From assembly GCA_039679885.1 (NCBI GenBank), contig JBDKUC010000297.1, positions 1 to 17,030 of the forward strand: DNA of 17,030 nucleotides. The letters run 5' to 3'. The DNA is from JAJFUI01 sp039679885 (GTDB lineage: Bacteria; Planctomycetota; Planctomycetia; Pirellulales; Thermoguttaceae). The position numbers were made by a program, and so were the translations under genes. Positions 1 to 6,169 of this stretch are shown piece after piece; within the stretch, counting starts at the first letter, position 1; the number at the start of each line of letters is the position of its first letter. Under the pieces are notes generated by a model. The model was not told where the DNA came from and searched no databases. It saw only the letters and a program-made list of their open reading frames with translations.

Positions 1-65
1 GCTCGACCCACCCTACATCCTTCTCCAGGGTCAATAACTGATTGGCCCTTGGGGAGACGGACGCC

Positions 66-992
66 CTAGGGGAGGGCCAGAGCGGTGACGACGCCCATTG
101 TATTGAAGGCCACGTGCAGTACGATGCCGGGCAGGATGCGATGCGTGCGGTAATAGAGAGTCCCTAGTGCGAGCGCCAAGACGCCAATCGCGATCGGATC
201 GATCACGACATCCTTGGGCAGCAGCAGCTTGGCCGTTATCCCGACCGCTTGCACCAGCGGCATGACCGCGAGAAACGCGATTAAGCCGAGCTTCACGTCG
301 GCCCAGAGCTTCCCACGGACGATGCCGAAGTCGGCCAGCGTCGCTCCGGCGACGAACTTCAGCCAGCCGATCAGCGCGGCCACGGTGACCGCGCTGCCGA
401 TGGCCGTAATGATCAGCCCAAAGATGATCGCGGTCACCGGCAACTCTTCCGCCTCGCGGTAGTGCATCGCGGCGAACAGGAGCGCCACGGCAGTCACGGG
501 CAGAAAGCCGGCGGTCAACCTGAACAGCACCATTCGTCGCCGGAGTTGCCGCTCCAGCCGCTCGAGCCACCCCTGGATCAGTAAACGGAAGACCAACTCC
601 TCGGTGAGCGGAGCGAGAACGACCGCCAGCAGCACGCAGACCAGAACCACCCACACGCCCGGACGTGCCTGCAAGACCCGGGCTAGCGGATGTTCGGTCT
701 TTTTCGCATCGTGGGCAGGCGCGGCGGCGGCAGCCGCGGCTCGCGGCTGCTCGCCCAGCCAACGGTGCGCCGCATGGCTTATAAGCGGAGGCGTCAGGAC
801 GTAGACGAGCACGATGACGCCGACATCCAGACCGCGCCAGGGCACCGGCCGCCGGGGCTGATAGGGAAGCACCGGCAGTCTCCGCCGCCACCGTGTGATC
901 GCGATGGTCCAAACGGCAATGCACGCCGCCAGGGCCAGCCCGACGACGGCATAAAACAACATGACGATCAAGAGGACTGCCGGAGGAACCAT
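66..992 (-). CDS. CPBP (CAAX/Abi) family intramembrane metalloprotease
   Basis: 308-residue multi-pass membrane protein. The three signature motifs of the CPBP family are present: EExxxR at E131-E132/R136 (PLTEELVFR), FxxxH at F173/H177 (LLFAAMH) and HxxxN at H293/N297 (HVAFN). These form the metal site in CAAX prenyl proteases such as Rce1 and in bacterial Abi proteins. Hydrophobic segments are visible near residues 5-32, 55-72, 112-130, 162-176, 186-210, 233-255 and 266-280. The second and third motifs are about 115 residues apart, a long spacer carrying its own hydrophobic segments. An Ala-rich, polar stretch at 80-110 separates the N-terminal helices from the catalytic part. The gene lies 83 nt downstream of pgsA on the same strand and may be the last gene of a rimO-pgsA transcript. 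The ATG at 992 has no clear ribosome binding site; a second ATG at 962 is possible. The substrate cannot be told from sequence. Confidence 0.85.
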   Translation of the reverse strand: MVPPAVLLIVMLFYAVVGLALAACIAVWTIAITRWRRRLPVLPYQPRRPVPWRGLDVGVIVLVYVLTPPLISHAAHRWLGEQPRAAAAAAAPAHDAKKTEHPLARVLQARPGVWVVLVCVLLAVVLAPLTEELVFRLLIQGWLERLERQLRRRMVLFRLTAGFLPVTAVALLFAAMHYREAEELPVTAIIFGLIITAIGSAVTVAALIGWLKFVAGATLADFGIVRGKLWADVKLGLIAFLAVMPLVQAVGITAKLLLPKDVVIDPIAIGVLALALGTLYYRTHRILPGIVLHVAFNTMGVVTALALP

Positions 993-1002
993 GCGTTAAC
1001 GT

Positions 1003-1065
1003 TCACGCTCAGCGTGAGGACGGCCGCGGGCTTCTGCGAAAACTGGCCTCACGCGGAGCGTGAGG
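1003..1065. repeat. Two related small palindromes (TCACGC / GCGTGA type)
   Basis: In the gap between pgsA and the CPBP gene there are two palindromes sharing the same arms: TCACGCT-C-AGCGTGA at 1003-1017 and CCTCACGC-GGA-GCGTGAGG at 1047-1065. They are about 30 nt apart. Neither is followed by a T tract on either strand, so I read them as dispersed intergenic palindromes, not terminators. Confidence 0.5.
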
Positions 1066-1075
1066 AGTGCCTGGA

Positions 1076-1648
1076 CTATTTCCGCAGCAGCCGGACGGCG
1101 ACAAAGATGTAGACGACGCCCGAGTAAACCGTCAGCACGACCGCCGACCAGACGGCAAGGATCATCAACCACCAGCACCAGTCCGCGGCTCGGCCGCCTT
1201 GCAGTTGGTGGAGATAGAACAGCGAGGCCCCGGCTGCGATGCACTGAAAAACCATCTTGAGCTTGCCCGACATCTTCGCCGAGAAATCGGACCCGCGATC
1301 CTCGATGAAGCTCCGCAAGGCCGTCACGAGCAACTCCCGGCCGACAATCACCACGACCATCCAGGCCTGAAGCCCCCAGGGATCGTCGGTGATCTGCCTG
1401 ATGGCCACCAAGAAGATGAACGTCCCGCAGATAATCACCTTGTCGGCAAACGGATCGAGGATGCGGCCGAGCGTCGTGACTTGGCTGTATTTTCGGGCGT
1501 AGTAACCGTCGAGCCAATCCGTCCCGGCGGCAACGATGAAGAACCAGAAGGCCGTCAGGTAGTGGCCGGACGCGATGAAGCAGAACAGCACGACCGAGAG
1601 AATCAGCCGTAGGGAGGTCAACTGGTTCGGCAGATTCAGCGGCGTCAT
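1076..1648 (-). CDS. pgsA: CDP-diacylglycerol--glycerol-3-phosphate 3-phosphatidyltransferase
   Basis: 190-residue integral membrane enzyme of the CDP-alcohol phosphatidyltransferase family. PgsA makes phosphatidylglycerol phosphate from CDP-diacylglycerol and glycerol 3-phosphate at the inner membrane, the committed step to phosphatidylglycerol and cardiolipin. The family signature DxxDGxxARx8GxxxDxxxD is complete: D44, D47-G48, A51-R52, G61, D65 and D69, counted from the ATG. The N-terminal NLPNQLTSLR is also typical of PgsA. Length matches the usual 180-200 residues. Hydrophobic helices follow around residues 70-90, 95-110, 125-150 and 160-180. I chose the ATG at 1648 because a GGA lies a reasonable distance upstream; a GTG at 1660 would add four residues and has no Shine-Dalgarno. 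Related enzymes (phosphatidylserine or cardiolipin synthases) share the motif, but the N-terminus and size favour PgsA. It lies 55 nt downstream of rimO. Confidence 0.9.
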   Translation of the reverse strand: MTPLNLPNQLTSLRLILSVVLFCFIASGHYLTAFWFFIVAAGTDWLDGYYARKYSQVTTLGRILDPFADKVIICGTFIFLVAIRQITDDPWGLQAWMVVVIVGRELLVTALRSFIEDRGSDFSAKMSGKLKMVFQCIAAGASLFYLHQLQGGRAADWCWWLMILAVWSAVVLTVYSGVVYIFVAVRLLRK

Positions 1649-1681
1649 GCGAGGTTCCACTCAGGCGTCGGCAAGTCGCGC

Positions 1682-1703
1682 GCGTGCAAGCACGCACCGT
1701 ACG
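1682..1703. repeat. Dispersed repeat, GCGTGCAAGCACGCAC family, copy 1
   Basis: GCGTGCAAGCACGCACCGTACG fills most of the rimO-pgsA gap and ends exactly at the rimO stop codon. Its core is a near-perfect palindrome (GCGTGC-AA-GCACGC). The same unit recurs at 7641-7674 and 8407-8430, each time between genes. Confidence 0.6.
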
Positions 1704-3101
1704 TTACTCACAAGCCACGGCGATCAGGTCGTATTCCTTTGCGGCGACAATCTCGCAGGGAACGATCTGACCGGGCACCAGGTTCTGGCCGGTGACGTAG
1801 ACCTGGCCATCCACCTCGGGGGCGTCAGCCCAGGTGCGGCCAACATAGGCCGTCCGCTGCCCGGGCACTTGGCCGTCGATCATCACGTCCAGCCGCTTTC
1901 CGATCTGCGAGGCGTTCCACGCGAACGCTATTTCCTGTTGCGTTGCCATGAGACGCTCGCGACGGGTTAGTTTTACCTCTTCCGGTAGGTGTTGGTCAAG
2001 GTCGGCGGCGGCTGTGCCGGGCTCGTTCGAGAACGCAAAGACCCCGAGCCGCTCAAACCGCTGCCGCCGGACGAACTCGAGCAATTCCTCGAATTGCTCC
2101 TCGGTCTCGCCCGGAAAACCGGTCAAAAGCGTCGTCCGCATCGCAATCGACTTGATCCGGCCCCGGAGCCGGTCGAGCAGTTCCTCGGTCTGACGGCCGT
2201 TGACCTGCCGCCGCATCCGGCGGAGCACCTCGTCGCTGATGTGTTGAAGCGGCATGTCGAGGTACGGGACGATCTTCGCCCCGCCGGCGATCGTTTCGAT
2301 CAGCTCGTCGGTCACATACATCGGGTAGAGGTACATCACCCGGATCCACGCGAGCCCTTCAACCTGATCGAGCCGCTGGAGCAACTCGGCCAACATCGGC
2401 CGGCGTTCGATGTCGAGCCCATAGAACGTCGTGTCCTGCGCCACGAGCACCAGCTCGCGCACGCCATCGGCGGCCAGCTCTTCGGCTTCGGCCACCACCT
2501 CGGCGATCGGTTTGCTGGCGTAGGGGCCTCGCATCTGCGGGATCGAGCAGAAGCTGCACAGCCGGTTGCAGCCTTCGGCGATCTTCAAGTAGGCCAGATG
2601 CGGCAGCGTGATGCGCCGCCGCCCACTGTCCGACAACGGCGGGCTCGGCGCGGGGCGAAACAGCGATCGTTGACCGACGGGAGGCGTAGGCTCCGCCTCA
2701 GCGACTGCCGAGCGTGTTTCCTCGAGAATCGGAAGGCTGTTGACCGCTGCGGCAATGTCATCGCGGGCGAAGACGCCAACGAGCCGATCGATCTCCGGGT
2801 AGCGGTCCAACAGGGCCTCGCGTTCGCGTTCCGCCAGGCAACCGGCGACGACCACCCGCCGCACGAGACCTTGCCGCTTGAGCTGCAACATCTCCTCGAT
2901 CGCCCGATACGATTCGGCCCGGGCGTCGCCGATGAATCCGCACGTGTTGATGACGACCGTCTCGGCGTCATCGGGGTCGGCGACCATGTGGTAGCCGTCG
3001 CGATCCAGCAAGCCGGCCATGCGCTCGCTATCGACCAGGTTCTTTGGGCAACCGAGGCTCAGGAGCGTGTAAGATCGTCGGCGTGGCTTTTTCGAGGGCA
3101 C
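1704..3101 (-). CDS. rimO: Ribosomal protein S12 methylthiotransferase RimO
   Basis: 465 residues from the GTG at 3101. RimO is a radical SAM methylthiotransferase that adds a methylthio group to a conserved aspartate of ribosomal protein S12. The N-terminal UPF0004 domain carries the three auxiliary cluster cysteines in their expected motifs: C18 (LGCPKNLVDSERM), C54 (NTCGFI) and C88 (VAGCLAERE). The radical SAM motif CxxxCxxC is C178, C182, C185 (GCNRLCSFCSIPQMRG). The C-terminal ~65 residues look like the TRAM domain. The LGCPKNLVDSE signature separates RimO from MiaB. The GTG at 3101 gives an N-terminus of usual length (MPSKKPRRRSY); a TTG at 3137 would add 12 residues. Neither has a convincing Shine-Dalgarno. 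A Pro/Ser-rich linker at about 136-160 between the two domains is somewhat long. It is probably the first gene of the rimO-pgsA-CPBP group. Confidence 0.93.
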   Translation of the reverse strand: MPSKKPRRRSYTLLSLGCPKNLVDSERMAGLLDRDGYHMVADPDDAETVVINTCGFIGDARAESYRAIEEMLQLKRQGLVRRVVVAGCLAEREREALLDRYPEIDRLVGVFARDDIAAAVNSLPILEETRSAVAEAEPTPPVGQRSLFRPAPSPPLSDSGRRRITLPHLAYLKIAEGCNRLCSFCSIPQMRGPYASKPIAEVVAEAEELAADGVRELVLVAQDTTFYGLDIERRPMLAELLQRLDQVEGLAWIRVMYLYPMYVTDELIETIAGGAKIVPYLDMPLQHISDEVLRRMRRQVNGRQTEELLDRLRGRIKSIAMRTTLLTGFPGETEEQFEELLEFVRRQRFERLGVFAFSNEPGTAAADLDQHLPEEVKLTRRERLMATQQEIAFAWNASQIGKRLDVMIDGQVPGQRTAYVGRTWADAPEVDGQVYVTGQNLVPGQIVPCEIVAAKEYDLIAVACE

Positions 3102-3210
3102 AACGGGGCGGGGGCAGGGCCGCAGGCGGCTTCGCAACGGCGGTTCATCGTCGGAATGGTTCTATCCAGCCATGTTACTCGATTAGCTCCCCCCGCGCAA
3201 GTAGCCATGC

Positions 3211-3311
3211 GAGGAGGACGGCAAAGTCGCCCCCAAGCGTTCGTCGTCCCGCCTTTAGGCGGAAAATGACCGGCTAAAGCCGGAACTACGAACAACTTTG
3301 CAGTCGTCCTG
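3211..3311. repeat. Cloverleaf palindromic repeat, copy 1
   Basis: The core is 3239-3293 (55 bp). The outer arms GTTCGTCGT / ACTACGAAC pair with one mismatch. Between them lie two perfect hairpins, CCGCC-TTTA-GGCGG and CCGGC-TAAA-GCCGG, so a single strand would fold as a three-way junction. From the start of the core to 3311 it is identical to copy 2 (10239-10311) except for one base. The left flank (GAGGAC...GCAAAGTC) is a partial inverse of the right flank (ACTTTGCAGTCGTCCT), so the full unit is about 100 bp and is itself an inverted repeat. A third copy is at 13702-13756. Confidence 0.85.
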
Positions 3312-3450
3312 CGTTGCCACAGGGCTCTAGAAATGATACCGTTGATTCGCGAGGCATGGCTTCCTCCCTGAAGCTGGGGCGTGTTTGGACCTAAACCGGC
3401 GTGGAGGAAAGCCTTGCGTCTTTCAATATGCTTATTCTCCTAACGAAAAC

Positions 3451-3470
3451 GACAGGCAGGAATGCCTGTC
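3451..3470. repeat. Palindrome GACAGGCA-GGAA-TGCCTGTC
   Basis: Perfect 8-nt arms with a 4-nt loop, immediately upstream of the aminotransferase. The first in-frame ATG (3462) lies inside this palindrome. That is one reason to prefer a later start codon, although a hairpin here could also influence translation initiation. Confidence 0.6.
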
Positions 3471-3488
3471 CTCCTGATGGAAAACGCC

Positions 3489-4715
3489 ATGTCCGACATC
3501 AACCAAGACGCCGAACCCATCTCCGAGGAACCGTTCAAGATTGAAGTGGCCGAGCGGGTCCGCCGGCTGCCGCCCTATCTGTTTGCGCAGATCAATCGGC
3601 TGATGTACGAGCAGCGTCGGGCTGGCCGCGACGTCATCGACCTGGGCATGGGCAACCCCAGCGATCCGCCGCAGGATCTGGTCGTCGAAAAGCTGGTCGA
3701 GGAGGCCCGCGACCCGCGAAACCACGGCTACAGCCCGGCCCAGGGCATCTTGAGCCTCCGCCGGGAAGTCGCGGCCAAGTATCTGAAGCGCTACGGCGTC
3801 CGACTCGACCCCCAGAGCGAGGTGACGGTCTGCCTCGGATCGAAGGAAGGCTTCAGCCACATGTGCCTGGCCCTGGTCGGTCCGGGCGACACGGCGATTG
3901 TGCCCGCGCCATACTATCCGGCCCACCTGTATGCCGTGGCGATGGCGGCGGCCAACGCGATTGTGCTCGAAGTCACGGACCCCGAGAAACTGCTGGCGAA
4001 CATCGACTACACGTGCCGGCATCTCGTGCCGCGGCCGAAGTTGTTGGTCGTCAACTACCCGCACAACCCGACGACCACCGTGGTGGGGCCGGAGTTCTAC
4101 GTGGAAGTCGTGAAGCTCGCCCGGCGATACGGCTTCATGGTCGTCAGCGACTTGGCCTATGCCGACCTGACATTCGACGGCTATCGCACGCCGAGCTTCC
4201 TGTCCGCGCCCGGGGCGATCGACGTGGGCGTCGAGCTGACGACGATGAGCAAGGGCTACAACATGGCCGGCTGGCGCGTGGGTTTCGCGACCGGCAATGC
4301 CGAGATGTTGCGGGCGTTGTCGACGATCAAAGGTTACTACGACTACGGCATGTTCCGCCCGATCCAGATTGCCGCGATCTTGGCCCTGCGGCAAACGGAG
4401 GCGGCGGTCGAGGCGCAAGCGGCCATCTACCAGCGCCGCCGCGACGTGCTCTGCGAAGGGCTCGAACGCATCGGCTGGCCGGTCGAGCGGCCGAAGGCTA
4501 GCATGTTCGTCTGGGCCAAGATCCCCGAACCCTGGGCGTCGGAACTCAGTTCGTTCGACTTTGCGATGAAGCTGCTCCAGGAAGGCGACGTCGCCGTGAG
4601 CCCCGGCGGCGGTTTCGGGCCGGCCGGCGAAGGCTATCTCCGCTTGGCCTTGGTCGAGAACGAGAGCCGGCTCCGCCAGGCGGTCCGCCAGATCGCGCGG
4701 TGCCTGGGGAAGTAG
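3489..4715 (+). CDS. Class I/II PLP-dependent aminotransferase (DapL/AlaC-like)
   Basis: 408 residues from the ATG at 3489. Fold-type I aminotransferase of the group that holds AlaC-type alanine transaminases and LL-diaminopimelate aminotransferases. The RRLPPYLFAQINRL start and DLGMGNPSDPP are characteristic of this group. Key PLP residues are visible: N193 in YPHNPTT, D221 and Y224 in SDLAYADL, the Schiff-base lysine K255 in MSKGYNMAGWR, and R263, which fits the sequence after it. An SKEGFSHM segment (118-125) matches the cofactor phosphate-binding stretch. Three in-frame ATGs exist at 3462, 3477 and 3489; the first sits in a palindromic repeat, and 3489 has a GGA at fair spacing, so 3489 is my choice. 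Substrate (pyruvate/glutamate, diaminopimelate or another amino acid) cannot be fixed from sequence, so no symbol is given. A methyltransferase follows 141 nt later on the same strand, with repeats between. Confidence 0.9.
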   Translation: MSDINQDAEPISEEPFKIEVAERVRRLPPYLFAQINRLMYEQRRAGRDVIDLGMGNPSDPPQDLVVEKLVEEARDPRNHGYSPAQGILSLRREVAAKYLKRYGVRLDPQSEVTVCLGSKEGFSHMCLALVGPGDTAIVPAPYYPAHLYAVAMAAANAIVLEVTDPEKLLANIDYTCRHLVPRPKLLVVNYPHNPTTTVVGPEFYVEVVKLARRYGFMVVSDLAYADLTFDGYRTPSFLSAPGAIDVGVELTTMSKGYNMAGWRVGFATGNAEMLRALSTIKGYYDYGMFRPIQIAAILALRQTEAAVEAQAAIYQRRRDVLCEGLERIGWPVERPKASMFVWAKIPEPWASELSSFDFAMKLLQEGDVAVSPGGGFGPAGEGYLRLALVENESRLRQAVRQIARCLGK

Positions 4716-4719
4716 GCTA

Positions 4720-4747
4720 CTTAGGGCTTAGGTCTTAGGACTTAGCA
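4720..4747. repeat. Heptamer tandem repeat, CTTAGGN x4
   Basis: Four head-to-tail 7-nt units: CTTAGGG, CTTAGGT, CTTAGGA, CTTAGCA. It starts 5 nt after the aminotransferase stop codon and runs straight into the next repeat. Confidence 0.6.
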
Positions 4748-4748
4748 T

Positions 4749-4843
4749 GTAGGTTATGCTTCAGCATAACACTGCACTCAGGATCATCTCCGGATGCACG
4801 GATGTCGTCTTTTCCAAATTCGTTATGCTGAAGCATGACCTGC
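4749..4843. repeat. Inverted pair of GTTATGCT/AGCATAAC palindromes (MITE-like)
   Basis: A 22-nt unit at 4749-4770 (GTAG then GTTATGCT-TC-AGCATAAC) and its inverse at 4822-4843 (GTTATGCT-GA-AGCATGAC then CTGC, two changes) enclose 51 nt of ordinary-looking sequence. Each unit is itself palindromic. A second inverted pair of the same family is found at 5900-5930 and 6113-6134, on the other side of the methyltransferase gene. The arms contain TATGCT on both strands, which resembles a -10 hexamer; whether it works as one is unknown. Confidence 0.7.
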
Positions 4844-4856
4844 ATTTTGGCCCCCC

Positions 4857-5621
4857 ATGCAGCACGAGCAATTCCAACTTCACGCCGACATTGAGGAGCG
4901 ACATTGGTGGTTCGTCGCTCGGCGGCGGATTCTCTGCCGCCTGGTCGCCGAAGTGCTGCCGCCCTCGCGAGAGAGTCTGATCGTTGATGTCGGCTGCGGC
5001 ACCGGCGGAAACATCGCGGCACTGGCCGACCGCTATCGCTGCGTTGGAATCGACACTTCGGCCGACGCCATCTCGCTGGCCAAGCGGCGGTTTCACAACG
5101 TCGAGTTTCGCACCGGCCAAGCGCCGCGGAGCCTGGGCGAACTGGCGGGCCAGGCGAAGTTGATCCTCCTTTGCGACGTGCTCGAACACGTCGCCGAAGA
5201 TGCGGCCATGTTCGCCGAACTGCTGGCCGCCGCGAGTCCCGGTTGCCATTTCCTCATCACCGTGCCAGCCGATCCGTCGCTTTGGAGCGAGCATGACGAG
5301 ACGTTCGGCCATTTCCGCCGCTACGACGTGGCCCGGCTGGAGCAGGTTTGGTCGGGACAGCCGGTCACCGTGCAGCTTGTCTCGTACTTCAGCTCGCGGC
5401 TGCTGCCGACCGTGCGTTGCGTGCGATCGCGAAACCGGCGGCGAGGTCACGCCTCAGGCCGGGCGGGGACCGACTTTTGGATGCCGACCCGGCCGCTCAA
5501 CTCGCTCCTGACGGCGATCTTCGCCGGCGAGTCGCGGCGGCTGGTCGCTGCCTTGCACGGCCGGAAGCCCGGCTACGCGGCCGGCACGAGCCTCTTGGCC
5601 CTCTTGCGGCGCTCGCCATAA
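4857..5621 (+). CDS. Class I SAM-dependent methyltransferase (HWWF type)
   Basis: 254-residue soluble protein. SAM-binding motif I is VDVGCGTGG (43-51), with the ribose-binding acidic residue at D66 (VGIDTS) and the strand-4 motif LLCDVLEHV at about 104-112. The N-terminal EERHWWFVARR stretch (14-23) is typical of a large methyltransferase group often found near polysaccharide or glycosyltransferase genes. The C-terminal half (SYFSSRLLPTVR, then GTDFWMPTRPLN) fits the same group and shows no truncation. The ATG at 4857 has no Shine-Dalgarno; the bases before it are a run of C. It is the only coding gene between two inverted pairs of the GTTATGCT palindrome family and is not clearly co-transcribed with its neighbours. 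The acceptor substrate cannot be inferred. Confidence 0.82.
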   Translation: MQHEQFQLHADIEERHWWFVARRRILCRLVAEVLPPSRESLIVDVGCGTGGNIAALADRYRCVGIDTSADAISLAKRRFHNVEFRTGQAPRSLGELAGQAKLILLCDVLEHVAEDAAMFAELLAAASPGCHFLITVPADPSLWSEHDETFGHFRRYDVARLEQVWSGQPVTVQLVSYFSSRLLPTVRCVRSRNRRRGHASGRAGTDFWMPTRPLNSLLTAIFAGESRRLVAALHGRKPGYAAGTSLLALLRRSP

Positions 5622-5702
5622 GGCCGCGATCGTTGGTCGCCATAAACCTGCGACCGGTGGTCGCGTCGAAAATCCAATCCGGCCGGTTCCGCATGAGCGC
5701 AT

Positions 5703-5741
5703 AAAAAATGAGGGTGCTTGCTCGCCGGCACAAGACCCTCA
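5703..5741 (-). terminator. Intrinsic terminator on the minus strand
   Basis: On the minus strand a hairpin (TGAGGGT-CTTG paired with CAAG-CACCCTCA, one bulged base, 10-nt loop) is followed directly by a run of six T. This is the classic rho-independent layout. It lies 417 nt past the AMMECR1-MEMO stop codon and would stop minus-strand transcripts before they run antisense into the methyltransferase. The plus strand has no T run after the hairpin. Confidence 0.6.
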
Positions 5742-5880
5742 CTTGTGGCTGCCCGGTTTCGTAATCTTCGCAGATTGCGTCGCCGGAGACCCGCAGCCGT
5801 TAAGAGAGTCTATCGGCGGCCGCGTGGGCGGACTTTAGATCGCCGAAAAACCACAGTTGCAGCGCCCGACGGCCGATAAC

Positions 5881-6169
5881 CCGTTGTCCGAACAGGCACG
5901 TAGGTTATGTAGATTATGCTTTAGCATAACAGGGTTGTCACCAGCAACGTTAAGGCGGCTTGTTCCTGGGTGGCACGTCCCTGAGCGCAGCGAAGGGCGT
6001 GGCCGTGAAACCAAGCACGCCCTTCGCTGCGCTCAGGAGCGTGCCACCCGAGTCAGCAAGCTGTTGCCGACGGTATCTTGCCGCTATCCGAACAGGTTGT
6101 CACCAGCAACGTGTTATGCTGAAGCATAACCTACGGCCGCTGCGGTGAAAAACGCCGCTATCCGAACAG
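5881..6169. repeat. Composite nested repeat island
   Basis: Several repeats are stacked here. GTTATGCT-family palindromes lie in inverted orientation at 5900-5930 (with an internal partial duplication of its left end) and 6113-6134. An 18-bp direct repeat, GGTTGTCACCAGCAACGT, is at 5933-5950 and 6095-6112. A long hairpin sits in the centre at 5968-6049. A 15-bp motif, CCGCTATCCGAACAG, occurs at 6081-6095 and again at 6155-6169, where it overlaps the end of the AMMECR1-MEMO gene; a 13/15 match is at 5881-5895. The nesting suggests repeated insertion and duplication at one spot. Confidence 0.75.
5968..6049. repeat. Long inverted repeat, 34-nt arms
   Basis: Left arm 5968-6001 (begins GGGTGGCACG, ends GAAGGGCGTG) and right arm 6016-6049 pair at 32 of 34 positions around a 14-nt loop. 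The two mismatches are adjacent (TC against CT). No T run follows on either strand, so it is unlikely to be a simple intrinsic terminator. It sits inside the repeat island. Confidence 0.85.

Larger units (their letters stand above)
3102..3488. other. Intergenic region between divergent rimO and aminotransferase
   Basis: This 387-nt gap must hold the promoters of both divergent genes. It contains one copy of the 55-bp cloverleaf repeat with its flanks (3211-3311), an imperfect inverted repeat at 3354-3367 / 3403-3417 (one bulge and one mismatch, 35-nt loop), and a perfect 8-4-8 palindrome at 3451-3470 just ahead of the aminotransferase. I could not pick a promoter with confidence on either strand. 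No small ORF with a convincing start was seen. Confidence 0.6.
5622..6157. other. Repeat-rich intergenic region between convergent genes
   Basis: 536 nt between the 3' ends of the methyltransferase (plus) and the AMMECR1-MEMO gene (minus). It contains a minus-strand terminator (5703-5741) and a composite repeat island (5881-6169). The stretch 5742-5880 shows nothing I can name. Short ORFs here overlap the palindromes and look non-coding. Confidence 0.7.

Noticed and set aside
1989..3269. Long plus-strand ORF of 426 codons opposite rimO
   Set aside because: It is antisense to a gene with every RimO motif in place, has low-complexity Arg/His/Gln-rich composition and matches no family I know; typical shadow in GC-rich DNA.
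3201..3311. Cloverleaf repeat read as a tRNA gene or riboswitch
   Set aside because: It has a three-way junction shape but no anticodon arm, no T-loop or CCA sequence, and identical copies occur in unrelated gaps in both gene-upstream and gene-downstream positions.
3462..3488. First ATGs (3462 and 3477) as the aminotransferase start
   Set aside because: The ATG at 3462 lies inside a palindromic repeat and 3477 has no well-spaced Shine-Dalgarno; the choice is not certain.
5968..6049. Long hairpin as an intrinsic terminator
   Set aside because: There is no T run on either strand after the stem; the better terminator is at 5703-5741.
4749..6134. Repeated palindromes read as a CRISPR array
   Set aside because: The copies are inverted as well as direct, irregularly spaced, and separated by a gene; no cas genes are in the window.
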